This document shows, in pieces, positions 27,225 to 35,087 of a stretch of 64,000 nt of DNA; position 1 is the first letter of the stretch; each line of letters starts with the position of its first letter. The stretch is from Bradyrhizobium diazoefficiens. Its GTDB lineage: Bacteria > Pseudomonadota > Alphaproteobacteria > Rhizobiales > Xanthobacteraceae. The position numbers and the translations under genes were made by a program. The notes beneath the pieces were generated by a model. It saw nothing but the letters and a program-made list of their open reading frames with translations, was not told where the DNA came from and ran no database searches. The stretch covers positions 5,952,001 to 6,016,000 of the forward strand of contig NZ_CP067041.1 of NCBI RefSeq assembly GCF_016599855.1, in the 5' to 3' direction.

Positions 27225-27970
27225 CCTACGCCGGCGCTGTTGCCTGGCGGATTTCATTTTGACCGGCGACTTTGCAATTGGCTCGGTTTTCAAACAGCAG
27301 ACGCACCTTGGCGCTCTCGCGGCGCAATCCGCCCGAGCTTTGCCTGGTCGTTCGTCCCTCCAGTCCAAGAGGGAGCAGGGAAGACCGGGTGCTGACCTCG
27401 CACCCGCGGTCTGCTGCGCGAAGTTGTAGCGCAAGGAGACCGCACAGCAGCATACAGGTGGTGCCAATCACTCGGCCTTCCCTGCGCGATGGGTTGACGG
27501 CTTATGCCGTGCTCTCCCGGGAGCCGAATTCCTTCTGGCCTCCCTCGCTTCGCAGATTAGCGATGCAGTTGACCCGGTTGGGCGCTCCACACCTCCGCGA
27601 CAGCTTGACCGTAGCGACGACGGCCAGGACCACACGGTTTTGCCGTACGCACGGCTCGCTTGTTCGCCGCGGTTTTTCCCGGCCCTGTCGACACGGCCGA
27701 GAACCCGCCGGCGAGACGAACCTGACAGCGCCGCTCGTCCGCACGCGGTTTCGGGCTCACAGGGACTACCCGCCCTGCCCGCACCTCTCGCACCCAACGC
27801 TGCCCGCGTCCACCGCAAGCCCGGCTCGCGAAATTGACGACACGAGATCGCCCCTCAAGGATAAGCCGGGATGGGGCGACATATACGTCATTTCCGAATT
27901 TCGGTAAAGTGGAATATTTTTGTGGGGAGGGCTTGACGGCATTGGGGTGTTTTGCCCGCCGGGCACGCAG
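27225..27970. repeat. Long non-coding dispersed repeat of the Bradyrhizobium type
   Basis: About 740 bp with no credible gene although many overlapping frames are open on both strands. The sequence pattern (for example GGGAGCAGGGAAGACCGGGT, GTGCTCTCCCGGGAG, ACCACACGGTTTTGCCGTAC, GCCCGCGTCCACCGCAA and a final TTTTGCCCGCCGGGCA) agrees with what I remember as a frequent intergenic repeat in Bradyrhizobium genomes, often wrongly annotated as hypothetical ORFs. Its 3' terminal motif recurs in part at 8691-8730 and, inverted, at 47450-47490. Function unknown. Confidence 0.55.
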
Positions 27971-27981
27971 CATAATACATG

Positions 27982-28920
27982 CTAGGGCGGCGTCGATATT
28001 GGCACTGGCACGAGCGGCTTTGGCCGCTCGGTAGAATCGAACAGGCCATATCTGTAGTCCTTGATCTGCATCGCCTTATTGATTTGATCGACCATTACTT
28101 TCGCATCAGGATTCATGTTGACCAGTTTGTTCAACGTATCCCAATCGACCACCTCCCGCCATCTCGCCGGAAAGACGATCTCCGAAGAATCCGGATCTTC
28201 AACGTCAATCTCAATCACGCCAATACCAAACGAACTCGACAGACGCCTTAACTCCTCTCGAAACTCTCCGTCCCCTGAAACTTCAGACGCGACAAGATAG
28301 CCTTCGTGGGCCCAAGATGAATTCGACACCGCCTGAAAGAACGATTCGCGCAAATTGGAAAAGGTTAGCTCCTTCTTGAGTTCAAACGAATAGAACTTCA
28401 ATCCCGTCTCGCCGAACTTCGAGCTTAGGTCCCCTATATCCGAATGCCACGTAGGATAGCGCACAGCAATCATGTCGGGATGAACCCACTCGCCAAACTC
28501 TTTCTTCGTCGAGCCCTGATGTTTTATAGTCCTCGAATTCGCTTCGAAGCGCCTGTACGCGAAATAGCTCAAGAAGGAGTGCAAGTCCTTTTCCAGAAAA
28601 TTGTGTATCTGCGGAACAACCGGCTCAGACGCCGCCTTCTCTTGGAGCTCCAGTGGTTGCTGGTCTTTAATTAAGGACTTCAAGAAGTACCGCACGGGTG
28701 AAGTGTTGTACTTCACGAACTCCGTATTTGGATTGTCGCGCTGATCTAAGTAAATCGCCGAATAAAGCGTCTGCGATGGCGTCTTCCCTGTCGTCTCCAG
28801 CCTCTTAGCGTCACCCTGAGCAACTGCGATCTTCCAAACTTCGGACGGAGCTAACGGCCGTTTAGCTTCCCGAAGTATTTTCTTTCCGAGTTCGACAAAC
28901 GTAAGCTTTTCCATCCCCAT
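27982..28920 (-). CDS. HrgA-like protein: HARE-HTH plus putative restriction-endonuclease-like domain
   Basis: A 312-residue protein. Residues about 5-80 form a HARE-HTH winged helix (FVELGKKILREAKRPLAPSE, then TLYSAIYLDQRDNPNTEF), a domain linked to reading DNA or chromatin modifications. Residues about 110-230 look like a PD-(D/E)xK nuclease: HPDMIAVR followed by FYSFELKKELTF, giving Asp and ExK. This two-part layout is that of COG2958/HrgA proteins found with restriction genes. A methyltransferase is not present. Base composition is lower in GC than in the flanks. It is the last of four co-oriented genes. Confidence 0.75.
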   Translation of the reverse strand: MGMEKLTFVELGKKILREAKRPLAPSEVWKIAVAQGDAKRLETTGKTPSQTLYSAIYLDQRDNPNTEFVKYNTSPVRYFLKSLIKDQQPLELQEKAASEPVVPQIHNFLEKDLHSFLSYFAYRRFEANSRTIKHQGSTKKEFGEWVHPDMIAVRYPTWHSDIGDLSSKFGETGLKFYSFELKKELTFSNLRESFFQAVSNSSWAHEGYLVASEVSGDGEFREELRRLSSSFGIGVIEIDVEDPDSSEIVFPARWREVVDWDTLNKLVNMNPDAKVMVDQINKAMQIKDYRYGLFDSTERPKPLVPVPISTPP

Positions 28921-28998
28921 GCCCTTTCGCCTAACGTTCGGATTAGCATTAAGCGACTCAACGGCGCCGCTGCCCTGAATCGTTTAGTTTAGCTCTTA

Positions 28999-29081
28999 GG
29001 ATGGGTAGAACGAAAAGCGAAACCCATCAATTTTTGATCAACGCTGAAGCAACATGGGTTTCGCAAGTGCTCTACCCATCC
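28999..29081. repeat. Long nested inverted repeat
   Basis: Outer arms GGATGGGTAGA (28999-29009) and TCTACCCATCC (29071-29081) are perfect complements, and inner arms GCGAAACCCAT and ATGGGTTTCGC are also perfect. The RNA would form a long hairpin between the DUF3800 and HrgA-like genes. It may attenuate transcription or be a palindromic intergenic element. Confidence 0.7.
29057..29073 (+). repeat. 17-bp direct repeat, left copy
   Basis: GGTTTCGCAAGTGCTCT occurs here and, identical and in the same orientation, at 29990-30006. The pair brackets the DUF3800 gene, consistent with duplication of an insertion target or with recombination between palindromic elements. Confidence 0.7.
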
Positions 29082-29111
29082 ACGTGCTGGGACAACGAAA
29101 CGCGCGCAGAT

Positions 29112-29939
29112 CTAGCTGACCCGTCCAAACAGTAATCCCGGCTCACCATCGAAGGGACACCAAAACCAAGCGCCACCCAAGCGACCCGTAACACCATCGT
29201 TTATTGGGAGACGCTGCAAATGCCGTTGATAAGCAACAGCGCCAGCCAACGTCTTTCGATTTGCGATAAATAGCTCGTGTGGGGGCATCGTGGTCAATGC
29301 CCGAAAATCCGCCCGCATACGATGATCATTCCTGAGCCAACGCTTCAACTGAGTTGCTTGCTGCCAAGCTAGGATATCGGCAGCTTGCAGCGCTTGAACC
29401 GCCGCTTTCTCTACAAACCCGTGGGCTTTGTAGCGATACGTATTGCGCAAAGAGGCATTCTCAAAGATTCGATGCATTAGCAAATTTGCAAGTCGCTGAC
29501 TCTTATGCCCAGATTCAAAGAAACAAGAAATCTCGCCATCGAATTGATTGCGCTCAATCCAACTCTGGATACCAGCGAGGATTTGCCAGCAGCAAAAGCT
29601 ATAGGCATCTCCAGTTATGTCACGACGCGTGAAGAGATGATCGTATTCCGCCTCATTAATGACGATCGCCAAACCGAGCAACGCGTATCGGTTGATCAGT
29701 TTTATGACTGCAGGCTCGATATCGATACGCTCGTTCTTCGTTAGTCTATTGAACGGCGGATTCCCGTGAGCGCAGGCGGACATGCGAAAGAACGGCAACT
29801 CATAGCGATCAAGTGCGGCCTTCCATTCGCTGTCGAGCTTTTGGCGAGCCTCACGATTGAACAAATAGCCGGCAACGCACACGGCTGGTGACCCATCGTG
29901 GGTTCCACTTTCATCGAAGTAGCATTCCAAACTAGTCAT
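29112..29939 (-). CDS. DUF3800 protein (RNase H-like fold)
   Basis: A 275-residue protein from ATG 29939. It starts MTSLECYFDESGTHDGSPAV; the YFDESGTHD motif with its acidic residues is the DUF3800 hallmark, and ALQAADILAW near residue 180 supplies the second acidic motif. The fold is RNase H-like, so nuclease activity is possible. DUF3800 genes are scattered in accessory regions and near defence genes. A frame extension to TTG 29999 would cross the direct repeat and is less likely. Confidence 0.8.
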   Translation of the reverse strand: MTSLECYFDESGTHDGSPAVCVAGYLFNREARQKLDSEWKAALDRYELPFFRMSACAHGNPPFNRLTKNERIDIEPAVIKLINRYALLGLAIVINEAEYDHLFTRRDITGDAYSFCCWQILAGIQSWIERNQFDGEISCFFESGHKSQRLANLLMHRIFENASLRNTYRYKAHGFVEKAAVQALQAADILAWQQATQLKRWLRNDHRMRADFRALTTMPPHELFIANRKTLAGAVAYQRHLQRLPINDGVTGRLGGAWFWCPFDGEPGLLFGRVS

Positions 29940-29989
29940 TAGCACCGCGGCGAAACCGATGAAATTCTTGGGCGATAATAAGCTTGATT

Positions 29990-30006
29990 GGTTTCGCAAG
30001 TGCTCT
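29990..30006 (+). repeat. 17-bp direct repeat, right copy
   Basis: Identical to 29057-29073. Here it follows a degenerate version of the palindrome arm (TCTTTCCATC in place of TCTACCCATC), which suggests that each copy is half of the same palindromic family. Confidence 0.7.
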
Positions 30007-30023
30007 TTCCATCGTACTCCTTC

Positions 30024-30590
30024 TCATTTTATGGTTGAGTCTTTTGACCTCATCTGTCGCATAGACGCTCCGAGAATAGCCGACTCTCGCTTCCAATAGG
30101 CTATTTCTTCTTCGAGGCGCTTCGCTTCGAGCTGATACCTCTTTTCGCCCAAGCTCAAGAGAACGGGCCCGAAGATATCCGAGAGCCGTCGCGCATGCTG
30201 ATACAGAGCCGACACTTTCCGTTTCATCTTTTCAAGTCCTTCGCCCACTTCAAGCTTAGCGGTGGGATCGGCCCACATCTCATGGACGAACTCGTTTCTC
30301 CTCTCTCGAAACGAGTGAAGTTCCGAGACAAAATCAGACGGAAAGTCAAATCGCTCCTTCAGCGCGTCGATCGCTTTTTTGAGCTTCTTATGCTGTCCTT
30401 TGGCAAGCCAAGTTGGCAGATCAATATCTGGATAGCCGAATGAGCGCAGCAGATCATGGAGCTGCTGTTCGACTAAGGCACAAGCCATGTGAGCGCGACC
30501 AACCTCAATGATGAAGTCACGCACTTGATCCAGCTCTTTCGCCGTTTTGCGTTTGAAGAGCGAGCGCAGTCTCGCCCACCACCCCACCAT
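30024..30590 (-). CDS. Hypothetical protein with HEPN-like RxxxxH motif
   Basis: A 188-residue mostly helical protein starting at ATG 30590 behind a strong GGGAGAGGG. Around residue 95 it has FRERRNEFVHEMW, an R-N-x-x-x-H arrangement like the catalytic motif of HEPN ribonucleases, and an AHMACALVEQQLHDLLRSFG helix typical of HEPN-related MAE_28990/DUF4145-like sensors. The C-terminal third is an Arg/Glu-rich coiled coil (KRYQLEAKRLEEEIAYWKRE). Function is not assigned; the HEPN reading is by motif only. Confidence 0.6.
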   Translation of the reverse strand: MVGWWARLRSLFKRKTAKELDQVRDFIIEVGRAHMACALVEQQLHDLLRSFGYPDIDLPTWLAKGQHKKLKKAIDALKERFDFPSDFVSELHSFRERRNEFVHEMWADPTAKLEVGEGLEKMKRKVSALYQHARRLSDIFGPVLLSLGEKRYQLEAKRLEEEIAYWKRESAILGASMRQMRSKDSTIK

Positions 30591-30761
30591 ATCCCTCTCC
30601 CGACGCCATCTTACTCTAGCTACCAGAAGCTGCAGTGCGGTCAACAGCACGCCTCGATCGGTCAGAACGGCTCAATCCGTAAGCTTTAGGCGGGAAAATG
30701 CTACTGGCTTTCTCAGCCGCTTCTGCGGCGGCGGGCGCTGCCTTGTTTGGAGCGAACAGCT

Positions 30762-31589
30762 CTACGTATTGATATCGCCCTGTAGGCGCGATCGTGGACC
30801 TGCCGAAATTTCCCCAACCACGGTTTGATAAGATCTCGATCCCCGAATACTCGCGAAAATTCTGGTCTTCGCAACAAGATATGTTTTCCCGAAAGCTGTC
30901 TCTTGCAACAGAGAAATGGCATACGGCTTGTCTAGGGCCGGCAACTCCTCAGCCTGAGGGAAGCCACCCACGAGACGGTAACAGTCGATCGAATCTCCCA
31001 GGATAAGTGGCGGAAGCAATGGTGCAAAGGATGAGAGTCCGACCTTCGCTATCGCGTACGCATGCCCAATTTTTGCGAGCATTCGGCAGAATGAATGGAG
31101 ATCGAGCGAGGGTGTCGCAAAGGTGCTTAGCTTTTCGGAGGTTACTGGCGGATTCACGTCTCTCGCCTGAAGCCTCATCCAGCGGTGCTTAGGCCCATAT
31201 TCCCACCCGCTCTGAACGCCCAGCAAAATGCCCGGCGTAGGAAGATCAAAGAAAAAATGGACGTGCGGATATTCGGCGAGCGGGATCATGAGCCTGATAT
31301 CCCTGCCGCCATCCGGATTTGGAACAAAGACAGGAAGTTCGGAAGGTTGCTCGACTTTGTTTCTGTGCTTCCAGCCTGGCTGAGTACGCAATCCGCGATA
31401 GTGTCCCCTCAGAGCAAGCTGCTCCGCCTTGCCAGTGATTTTTTCGCAGTGCTCGCAGGTAGCTTCACGCAGTTCCATGTCGCCGTTTAGGGCAAGCGGC
31501 ACAATGTGTTCGGTACGCAGTGCCTTGGCATAGCCTCGGCCCTTGCTCACGCCGCAGTAGATACAAAAGCCAGCAAAATATTCTGCCAT
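30762..31589 (-). CDS. HNH endonuclease-like protein
   Basis: A 275-residue protein. The first 55 residues hold CIYC, then TEHIVPLALNG, then CEHC, the zinc-cysteine pairs and central His-containing motif of HNH nucleases. The remaining 200 residues do not match a family I recognise and may provide specificity. GGAAG precedes the ATG. Only about 85 bp separate its start from the IS481 inverted repeat, so the insertion may have removed or supplied its promoter and possibly an upstream gene. Confidence 0.72.
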   Translation of the reverse strand: MAEYFAGFCIYCGVSKGRGYAKALRTEHIVPLALNGDMELREATCEHCEKITGKAEQLALRGHYRGLRTQPGWKHRNKVEQPSELPVFVPNPDGGRDIRLMIPLAEYPHVHFFFDLPTPGILLGVQSGWEYGPKHRWMRLQARDVNPPVTSEKLSTFATPSLDLHSFCRMLAKIGHAYAIAKVGLSSFAPLLPPLILGDSIDCYRLVGGFPQAEELPALDKPYAISLLQETAFGKTYLVAKTRIFASIRGSRSYQTVVGEISAGPRSRLQGDINT

Positions 31590-31741
31590 CGGACTTCCGG
31601 ACTAAATCGCCCAGCGAAAAGCGAAACAGGCGCGCACGCGACAGGAGAAAATTCGGGGGTGTGAGTGGCCCGAGACATAGGTGACACTTCGTACCGGACA
31701 CATGGGTTACGCTTTCCGCTTTTGTTCTGCGGGAGGTGTAG

Positions 31742-32947
31742 ATGCCGTGGAAAGCGAGTTCGGTGATGGAGGAGCGCCTGCGGTTTGTCGCCCGGCTGTT
31801 GGAGGGCGAGGCCATGACGGAGGTCTGCCGGGAGTTCGGCATCTCGCGAAAGACCGGCTACAAGATTTTTGATCGCTACAAGGAGCACGGGCTCGAGGCC
31901 CTGACGGACCGGTCGCGCCGGCCGGTGCGCTATGCCAACCAGCTGCCGCAGCAGCTGGAAAGCCTGATCGTGCAGTTGAAGGGGGAGAAGCCCCATTGGG
32001 GAGCCCGCAAGATCCGCGAGCTCCTGGTTCGACGGCTTGACGGCGATGTCCGGGTTCCGGCCAAGAGCACCATCCATGCCGTGCTTGATCGCCACAGCCT
32101 GGTGAAGCGCGCGCGTGAGCGCAAGGGCCGCGCACAGGGCACGCCGCTGTCGGCCGGCGCCATCCCCAACGACCTCTGGTGTGCCGACTTCAAGGGTGAG
32201 TTCAAGCTCGGCAATGGGCGCTATTGCTACCCACTCACCGTGACCGATCAGGCTTCGCGCTTCCTGCTGATGTGCGAAGCCATGGAATCGACGCGGGAGG
32301 AACCGGCGATGACCGCGTTCGAACGGCTGTTTAGCGAACGCGGGCTGCCGCTGTCGATCCGCTCCGACAATGGCGTGCCGTTCGCGAGCCCCAATGCGCT
32401 GTTCAACCTGTCGAAACTCTCGGTCTGGTGGCTTCGCCTCGGCATCGCGATCGAGCGCATCAAGCCGGGCCATCCGCAGCAGAACGGCCGTCATGAGCGC
32501 ATGCACCTGACGCTGAAGCAGGAGGCGACCCGGCCACCGGGCGCGAACATTCTGCAACAACAGGGCCGCTTCGATGCCTTCGTCCACGAGTTCAACACGG
32601 AAAGACCACACGAGGCGCTCGGCATGAAATGCCCGGCGCAATTGTATGCGGCGTCACCGCGCCGTTATGACGGCCTGCCCGAACTGTCCTATCCATTCCA
32701 TGACCGCGACGTCCTCGTCACCGCCTGCGGCCGGCTCTGCCTGCATCGCAAGAGGATCAACATCTCGACCGTGCTGGCCGGCCAGAAGCTCGGTATCAAG
32801 GAAGTCGACGACGGCATTTGGCTCGTCAGCTTCATGCACTACGATCTGGGATACTTCGACCTGGAGCAAAAGACCTTGCAACCCCTCGACAACCCGTTCG
32901 CCCTGAAGCCCGTTACCGATGTCTCCGGTACGACATCGTCGCTCTGA
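31742..32947 (+). CDS. IS481 family transposase
   Basis: A 401-residue transposase with GGAGG before ATG 31742. The N-terminal helix-turn-helix is MTEVCREFGISRKTGYKIFD. The DDE catalytic residues are in DLWCADFKGEF, IRSDNGVPFA and QQNGRHERMHLTLKQE. PTERPHEALGMKCPAQLY-like (NTERPHEAL) closes the integrase core, and a C-terminal domain of about 90 residues follows. Full length and apparently intact. The element sits between a candidate defence cluster and tRNA-Met. Confidence 0.93.
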   Translation: MPWKASSVMEERLRFVARLLEGEAMTEVCREFGISRKTGYKIFDRYKEHGLEALTDRSRRPVRYANQLPQQLESLIVQLKGEKPHWGARKIRELLVRRLDGDVRVPAKSTIHAVLDRHSLVKRARERKGRAQGTPLSAGAIPNDLWCADFKGEFKLGNGRYCYPLTVTDQASRFLLMCEAMESTREEPAMTAFERLFSERGLPLSIRSDNGVPFASPNALFNLSKLSVWWLRLGIAIERIKPGHPQQNGRHERMHLTLKQEATRPPGANILQQQGRFDAFVHEFNTERPHEALGMKCPAQLYAASPRRYDGLPELSYPFHDRDVLVTACGRLCLHRKRINISTVLAGQKLGIKEVDDGIWLVSFMHYDLGYFDLEQKTLQPLDNPFALKPVTDVSGTTSSL

Positions 32948-33098
32948 CTCATTCTCGGCATGGCAGCCCACTTGCTTGGCCGCGCTGAGCGGTCAACCCC
33001 CGAAGCCCGCAGGGGCGCGCCCCTTGGCGCGCGGGGTTGACGGCGATAGCGCGCGCCGAGCAATAATAGGCCGTGCCATCAAGGCGTGGAGTGACCTG

Positions 33099-33170
33099 CA
33101 ACCTTCGACAACCCGTTCGGCACGAGGTTGTCACCCATGTCTTAGGTACGTCCTGTTACCCATGTGTCCG
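33099..33170 (+). repeat. Second copy of an IS481 3' end
   Basis: CTGCAACCTTCGACAACCCG (33099) closely repeats TTGCAACCCCTCGACAACCC at 32877 inside the transposase gene, and continues with a better-preserved inverted repeat than the one following the intact gene (compare GTTACCGATGTCTCCGGTAC near 32917). This is best explained as the remaining right end of another IS481 copy. Confidence 0.6.
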
Positions 33171-33189
33171 GGCTGGACAGTGGAAAATT

Positions 33190-33266
33190 TGGTAGCGGGG
33201 GAGGGACTCGAACCCCCGACCCCAGGATTATGATTCCCGTGCTCTAACCAGCTGAGCTACCCCGCC
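33190..33266 (-). tRNA. tRNA-Met (anticodon CAT)
   Basis: The minus strand folds as a full 77-nt cloverleaf: acceptor GGCGGGG pairs with CCCCGCT, D-arm GCTC..GAGC, anticodon arm CGGGA/TCCTG around loop ATCATAA (anticodon CAT), T-arm GGGGG/CCCTC with TTCGAGT, and encoded ACCA. CAT could be elongator Met or lysidine-modified Ile; the sequence looks like the elongator Met type. Its 3' end faces the IS481 element 20 bp away, a common position for island insertion. Confidence 0.93.
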
Positions 33267-33420
33267 ACAGGGTCGCGAACGGCGAAACGGCCGATCTCGC
33301 GAACGCGCGGCATATAAGGAAGGGGGCGGCGGGAAGTCAAGCAAAGTGGTCCGCCTTTCCGCCTACGCTGAAGCTCCGGCGAGACGAGCGCCCAGTAAAT
33401 TCGGTCAACTCTTTCAATGA

Positions 33421-33508
33421 GCGTCATGGCCGGGCTTGGCCCGGCCATCCACGCCTTGATTTGCAGCCCTGAGAACGTGGATGCCCGGGACGAGCCCGGG
33501 CATGACGA
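33421..33508. repeat. Palindromic intergenic repeat (two hairpins)
   Basis: Two GC-rich hairpins, ATGGCCGGGCTTGGCCCGGC and ATGCCCGGGACGAGCCCGGG, face each other around about 35 bp that contain CCACG and CGTGG. This is a REP-like module I remember as common in Bradyrhizobium. Nothing else is seen between the tRNA and the next gene. Confidence 0.7.
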
Positions 33509-33563
33509 GGATTTGGGGTGCGGAACTACGCCTCCGCCTGCGCCAACGCTTCGGCGCGACAAG

Positions 33564-33926
33564 CTATTTCGGCTTGATCGTGGGGTCCCCGCCGGGGCTG
33601 CCGGGGGGCGGGACGACGGGCATGCTGTCGCCCGTACTCGGCGCGGGGGCGTGCATCTCGGGGTCGATGCCGGCGGGCGGGCAGAGCACGCCGTCGGATT
33701 TTGCCAACTTGTCGCCGAGCGGTTCCCGGGACTGGCCGGTGGTGGTGCCGTCGGGCGCGGTGGCGCGGTTCGGGCGGTCCTGCGGGGCGCAGTCGGCCGC
33801 GTGTTGTGGGGATGGCGGCGCGGTCGCTTGCGGCGGCGTCGCCGGGGCGGGCGGGGCCTGCGCGATTGCGGCGCCGGAGGCGGCGATCACGAGGCTGGCC
33901 AGAATGATGTTTGATATCGTGCGCAT
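33564..33926 (-). CDS. Pro-rich secreted hypothetical protein
   Basis: A 120-residue protein. ATG 33926 starts a clear signal peptide (MRTISNIILASLVIAASGAA, cleavage near AIAQA). The mature part is rich in Pro, Ala and Gly, with two cysteines (AADCAPQ and GVLCPPAG), and is probably disordered. Upstream in-frame codons to 34010 are Pro-rich without a start signal. No function assigned. Confidence 0.65.
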   Translation of the reverse strand: MRTISNIILASLVIAASGAAIAQAPPAPATPPQATAPPSPQHAADCAPQDRPNRATAPDGTTTGQSREPLGDKLAKSDGVLCPPAGIDPEMHAPAPSTGDSMPVVPPPGSPGGDPTIKPK

Positions 33927-34032
33927 GGAAGGGGAACGCGGGGGTGGGGGTGGTGTTCCCGGGTACGGGGAGATGTGATCGGGGGAGGATCGCCGCGAAT
34001 TTGGGTGCAATCGCCGCCGCGCACTCGGTGCA

Positions 34033-34167
34033 CCTCGCCCGCTTGCGGGAGAGGTCGGATCGCATCGAAAGATGCGATCCGGGTGAGGGTTTTATCCGCT
34101 CACGAGATATCGCGGGTGGAGAGAGCCCTCTCCCCGACCCTCTCCCGCGAGCGGGAGAGGGGGCGCA
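34033..34167 (+). repeat. Intergenic repeat, copy A
   Basis: About 135 bp containing GCGGGAGAGGTCG, GGGTGAGGG.TTTATCC, CTCACGAGATATCGC and CTCTCCC..GGGAGAGGGGGCGC, with self-complementary ends. A second copy in the same orientation is at 34918-35051, so the two flank the methyltransferase gene. Confidence 0.85.
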
Positions 34168-34202
34168 ACTGCCTACGCGGCGCGATTTCCGGCAAATCCC
34201 GC

Positions 34203-34841
34203 TTACGATTTGTGGTAGCGGATCAGCGAAAAATGGCCCATCGGGGGCATGGGGCGGCGCTCGGCCAGCGTAATGCCGCCGTGCTTGGCGGCCCAATCGA
34301 CCAGGCGCTGCCACGGGAATTCCGGGCGCCAGCCTAGGCGGCGGGCGATGGGGGCGAAGGCGAGCTCGGAGAGTTTTCGCAGGCCCCGCTCGGCGCCGAT
34401 ATGGTTGACCAGGATCAGCTCGCCGCCGGGCTTGAGCACGCGCACGAACTCGTCGAGCGTGCCTTCGGGATCGGGCACGGCGGTGATGACATATTGCGCG
34501 ACCACCGCATCGAAGGCGGCGTCGGGGAATGCGAGGTTCTTGGCGTCCATCACCGAGAGCACTTCGACATTGGAGAGGCGCAGAGCCCGCACGCGCGCCT
34601 GCGCCTTGCGCAGCATCGGCTCGGAGATGTCGACGCCGCAGATTTTTGTGGTGCGCGAATAGTCCGACAGCGACAGGCCGGTGCCGACGCCGACGTCGAG
34701 GATGCGGCCGCCGATGCGGTCGGCCTCGGCGATGGTCGACTGCCGGCCGGCGTCGAACACCTTGCCGAACACGAGATCATAGACCGGCGCCCAGCGGCCA
34801 TAGGCCTTCTCGACCCCGGCCCGCGAGATGTCTGCTGCCAT
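34203..34841 (-). CDS. pmtA: SAM-dependent methyltransferase, phosphatidylethanolamine N-methyltransferase-like
   Basis: A 212-residue class I methyltransferase. The start region AYGRWAPVYDLVFGKVFDAG is the signature of the Rhodobacter/Bradyrhizobium-type PmtA (UbiE-like), which methylates phosphatidylethanolamine on the way to phosphatidylcholine. SAM motif I is ILDVGVGTGLSL; the post-I acidic strand is ICGVDISEPML, and the motif near residue 120 is AQYVITAVPDPEGTL. The symbol is offered by resemblance; Bradyrhizobium has several such enzymes and this could be a paralogue. Confidence 0.75.
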   Translation of the reverse strand: MAADISRAGVEKAYGRWAPVYDLVFGKVFDAGRQSTIAEADRIGGRILDVGVGTGLSLSDYSRTTKICGVDISEPMLRKAQARVRALRLSNVEVLSVMDAKNLAFPDAAFDAVVAQYVITAVPDPEGTLDEFVRVLKPGGELILVNHIGAERGLRKLSELAFAPIARRLGWRPEFPWQRLVDWAAKHGGITLAERRPMPPMGHFSLIRYHKS

Positions 34842-34917
34842 GCCCCGTGTCCTACGCGAAACTTGAGAATGTGATGACGATTGGTGAAATCAATGCAAGC
34901 CCCGCGTGCGGTCTAGC

Positions 34918-35051
34918 GCCTCTCCCGCGTGCGGGAGAGGTCGACGCGCTCGCAAGAGCGCGGCGGGTGAGGGCTTTATCCACTCGCGAGATATCGCTGG
35001 TGGAGAGAGCCCTCTCCCCAACCCTCTCCCGCAGGCGGGAGAGGGGGCGCA
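34918..35051 (+). repeat. Intergenic repeat, copy B
   Basis: Second copy of the element at 34033-34167, same orientation, with the differences mainly in the central loop (CGCTCGCAAGAGCG in place of GCATCGAAAGATGC, each of them self-complementary). Compensated changes of this kind suggest that the hairpin itself is maintained. Confidence 0.85.
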
Positions 35052-35087
35052 CCTTTTCGGTGGCTGCAGTTGGGCTAAAGCTCATCC

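Larger units (their letters stand above)
31673..33170 (+). mobile_element. IS481-family element, probably hybrid at its right side
   Basis: The left end (31673 onwards) reads GACATAGGTGACACTT then CGTACC then GGACACATGGGTTAC. The right end, complemented, reads GGACACATGGGTAAC, AGGA, CGTACC, TAAGACATGGGTGAC, an imperfect inverted repeat of about 38 bp with the same modular order. The transposase gene fills most of the inside. The right 220 bp hold a second copy of the transposase 3' end sequence, so the right inverted repeat may belong to a related element. No flanking target duplication could be confirmed. Confidence 0.75.

Noticed and set aside
27272..27907. Hypothetical genes inside the long repeat
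   Set aside because: Frames on both strands are equally open, without ribosome sites or protein-like composition; better explained as repeat DNA.
33190..33266. Attachment-site duplication of the tRNA-Met 3' end
   Set aside because: I looked for a second copy of the T-arm and acceptor sequence to the left, up to 26 kb, and found none, so an integrase-type island with paired att sites is not shown here.
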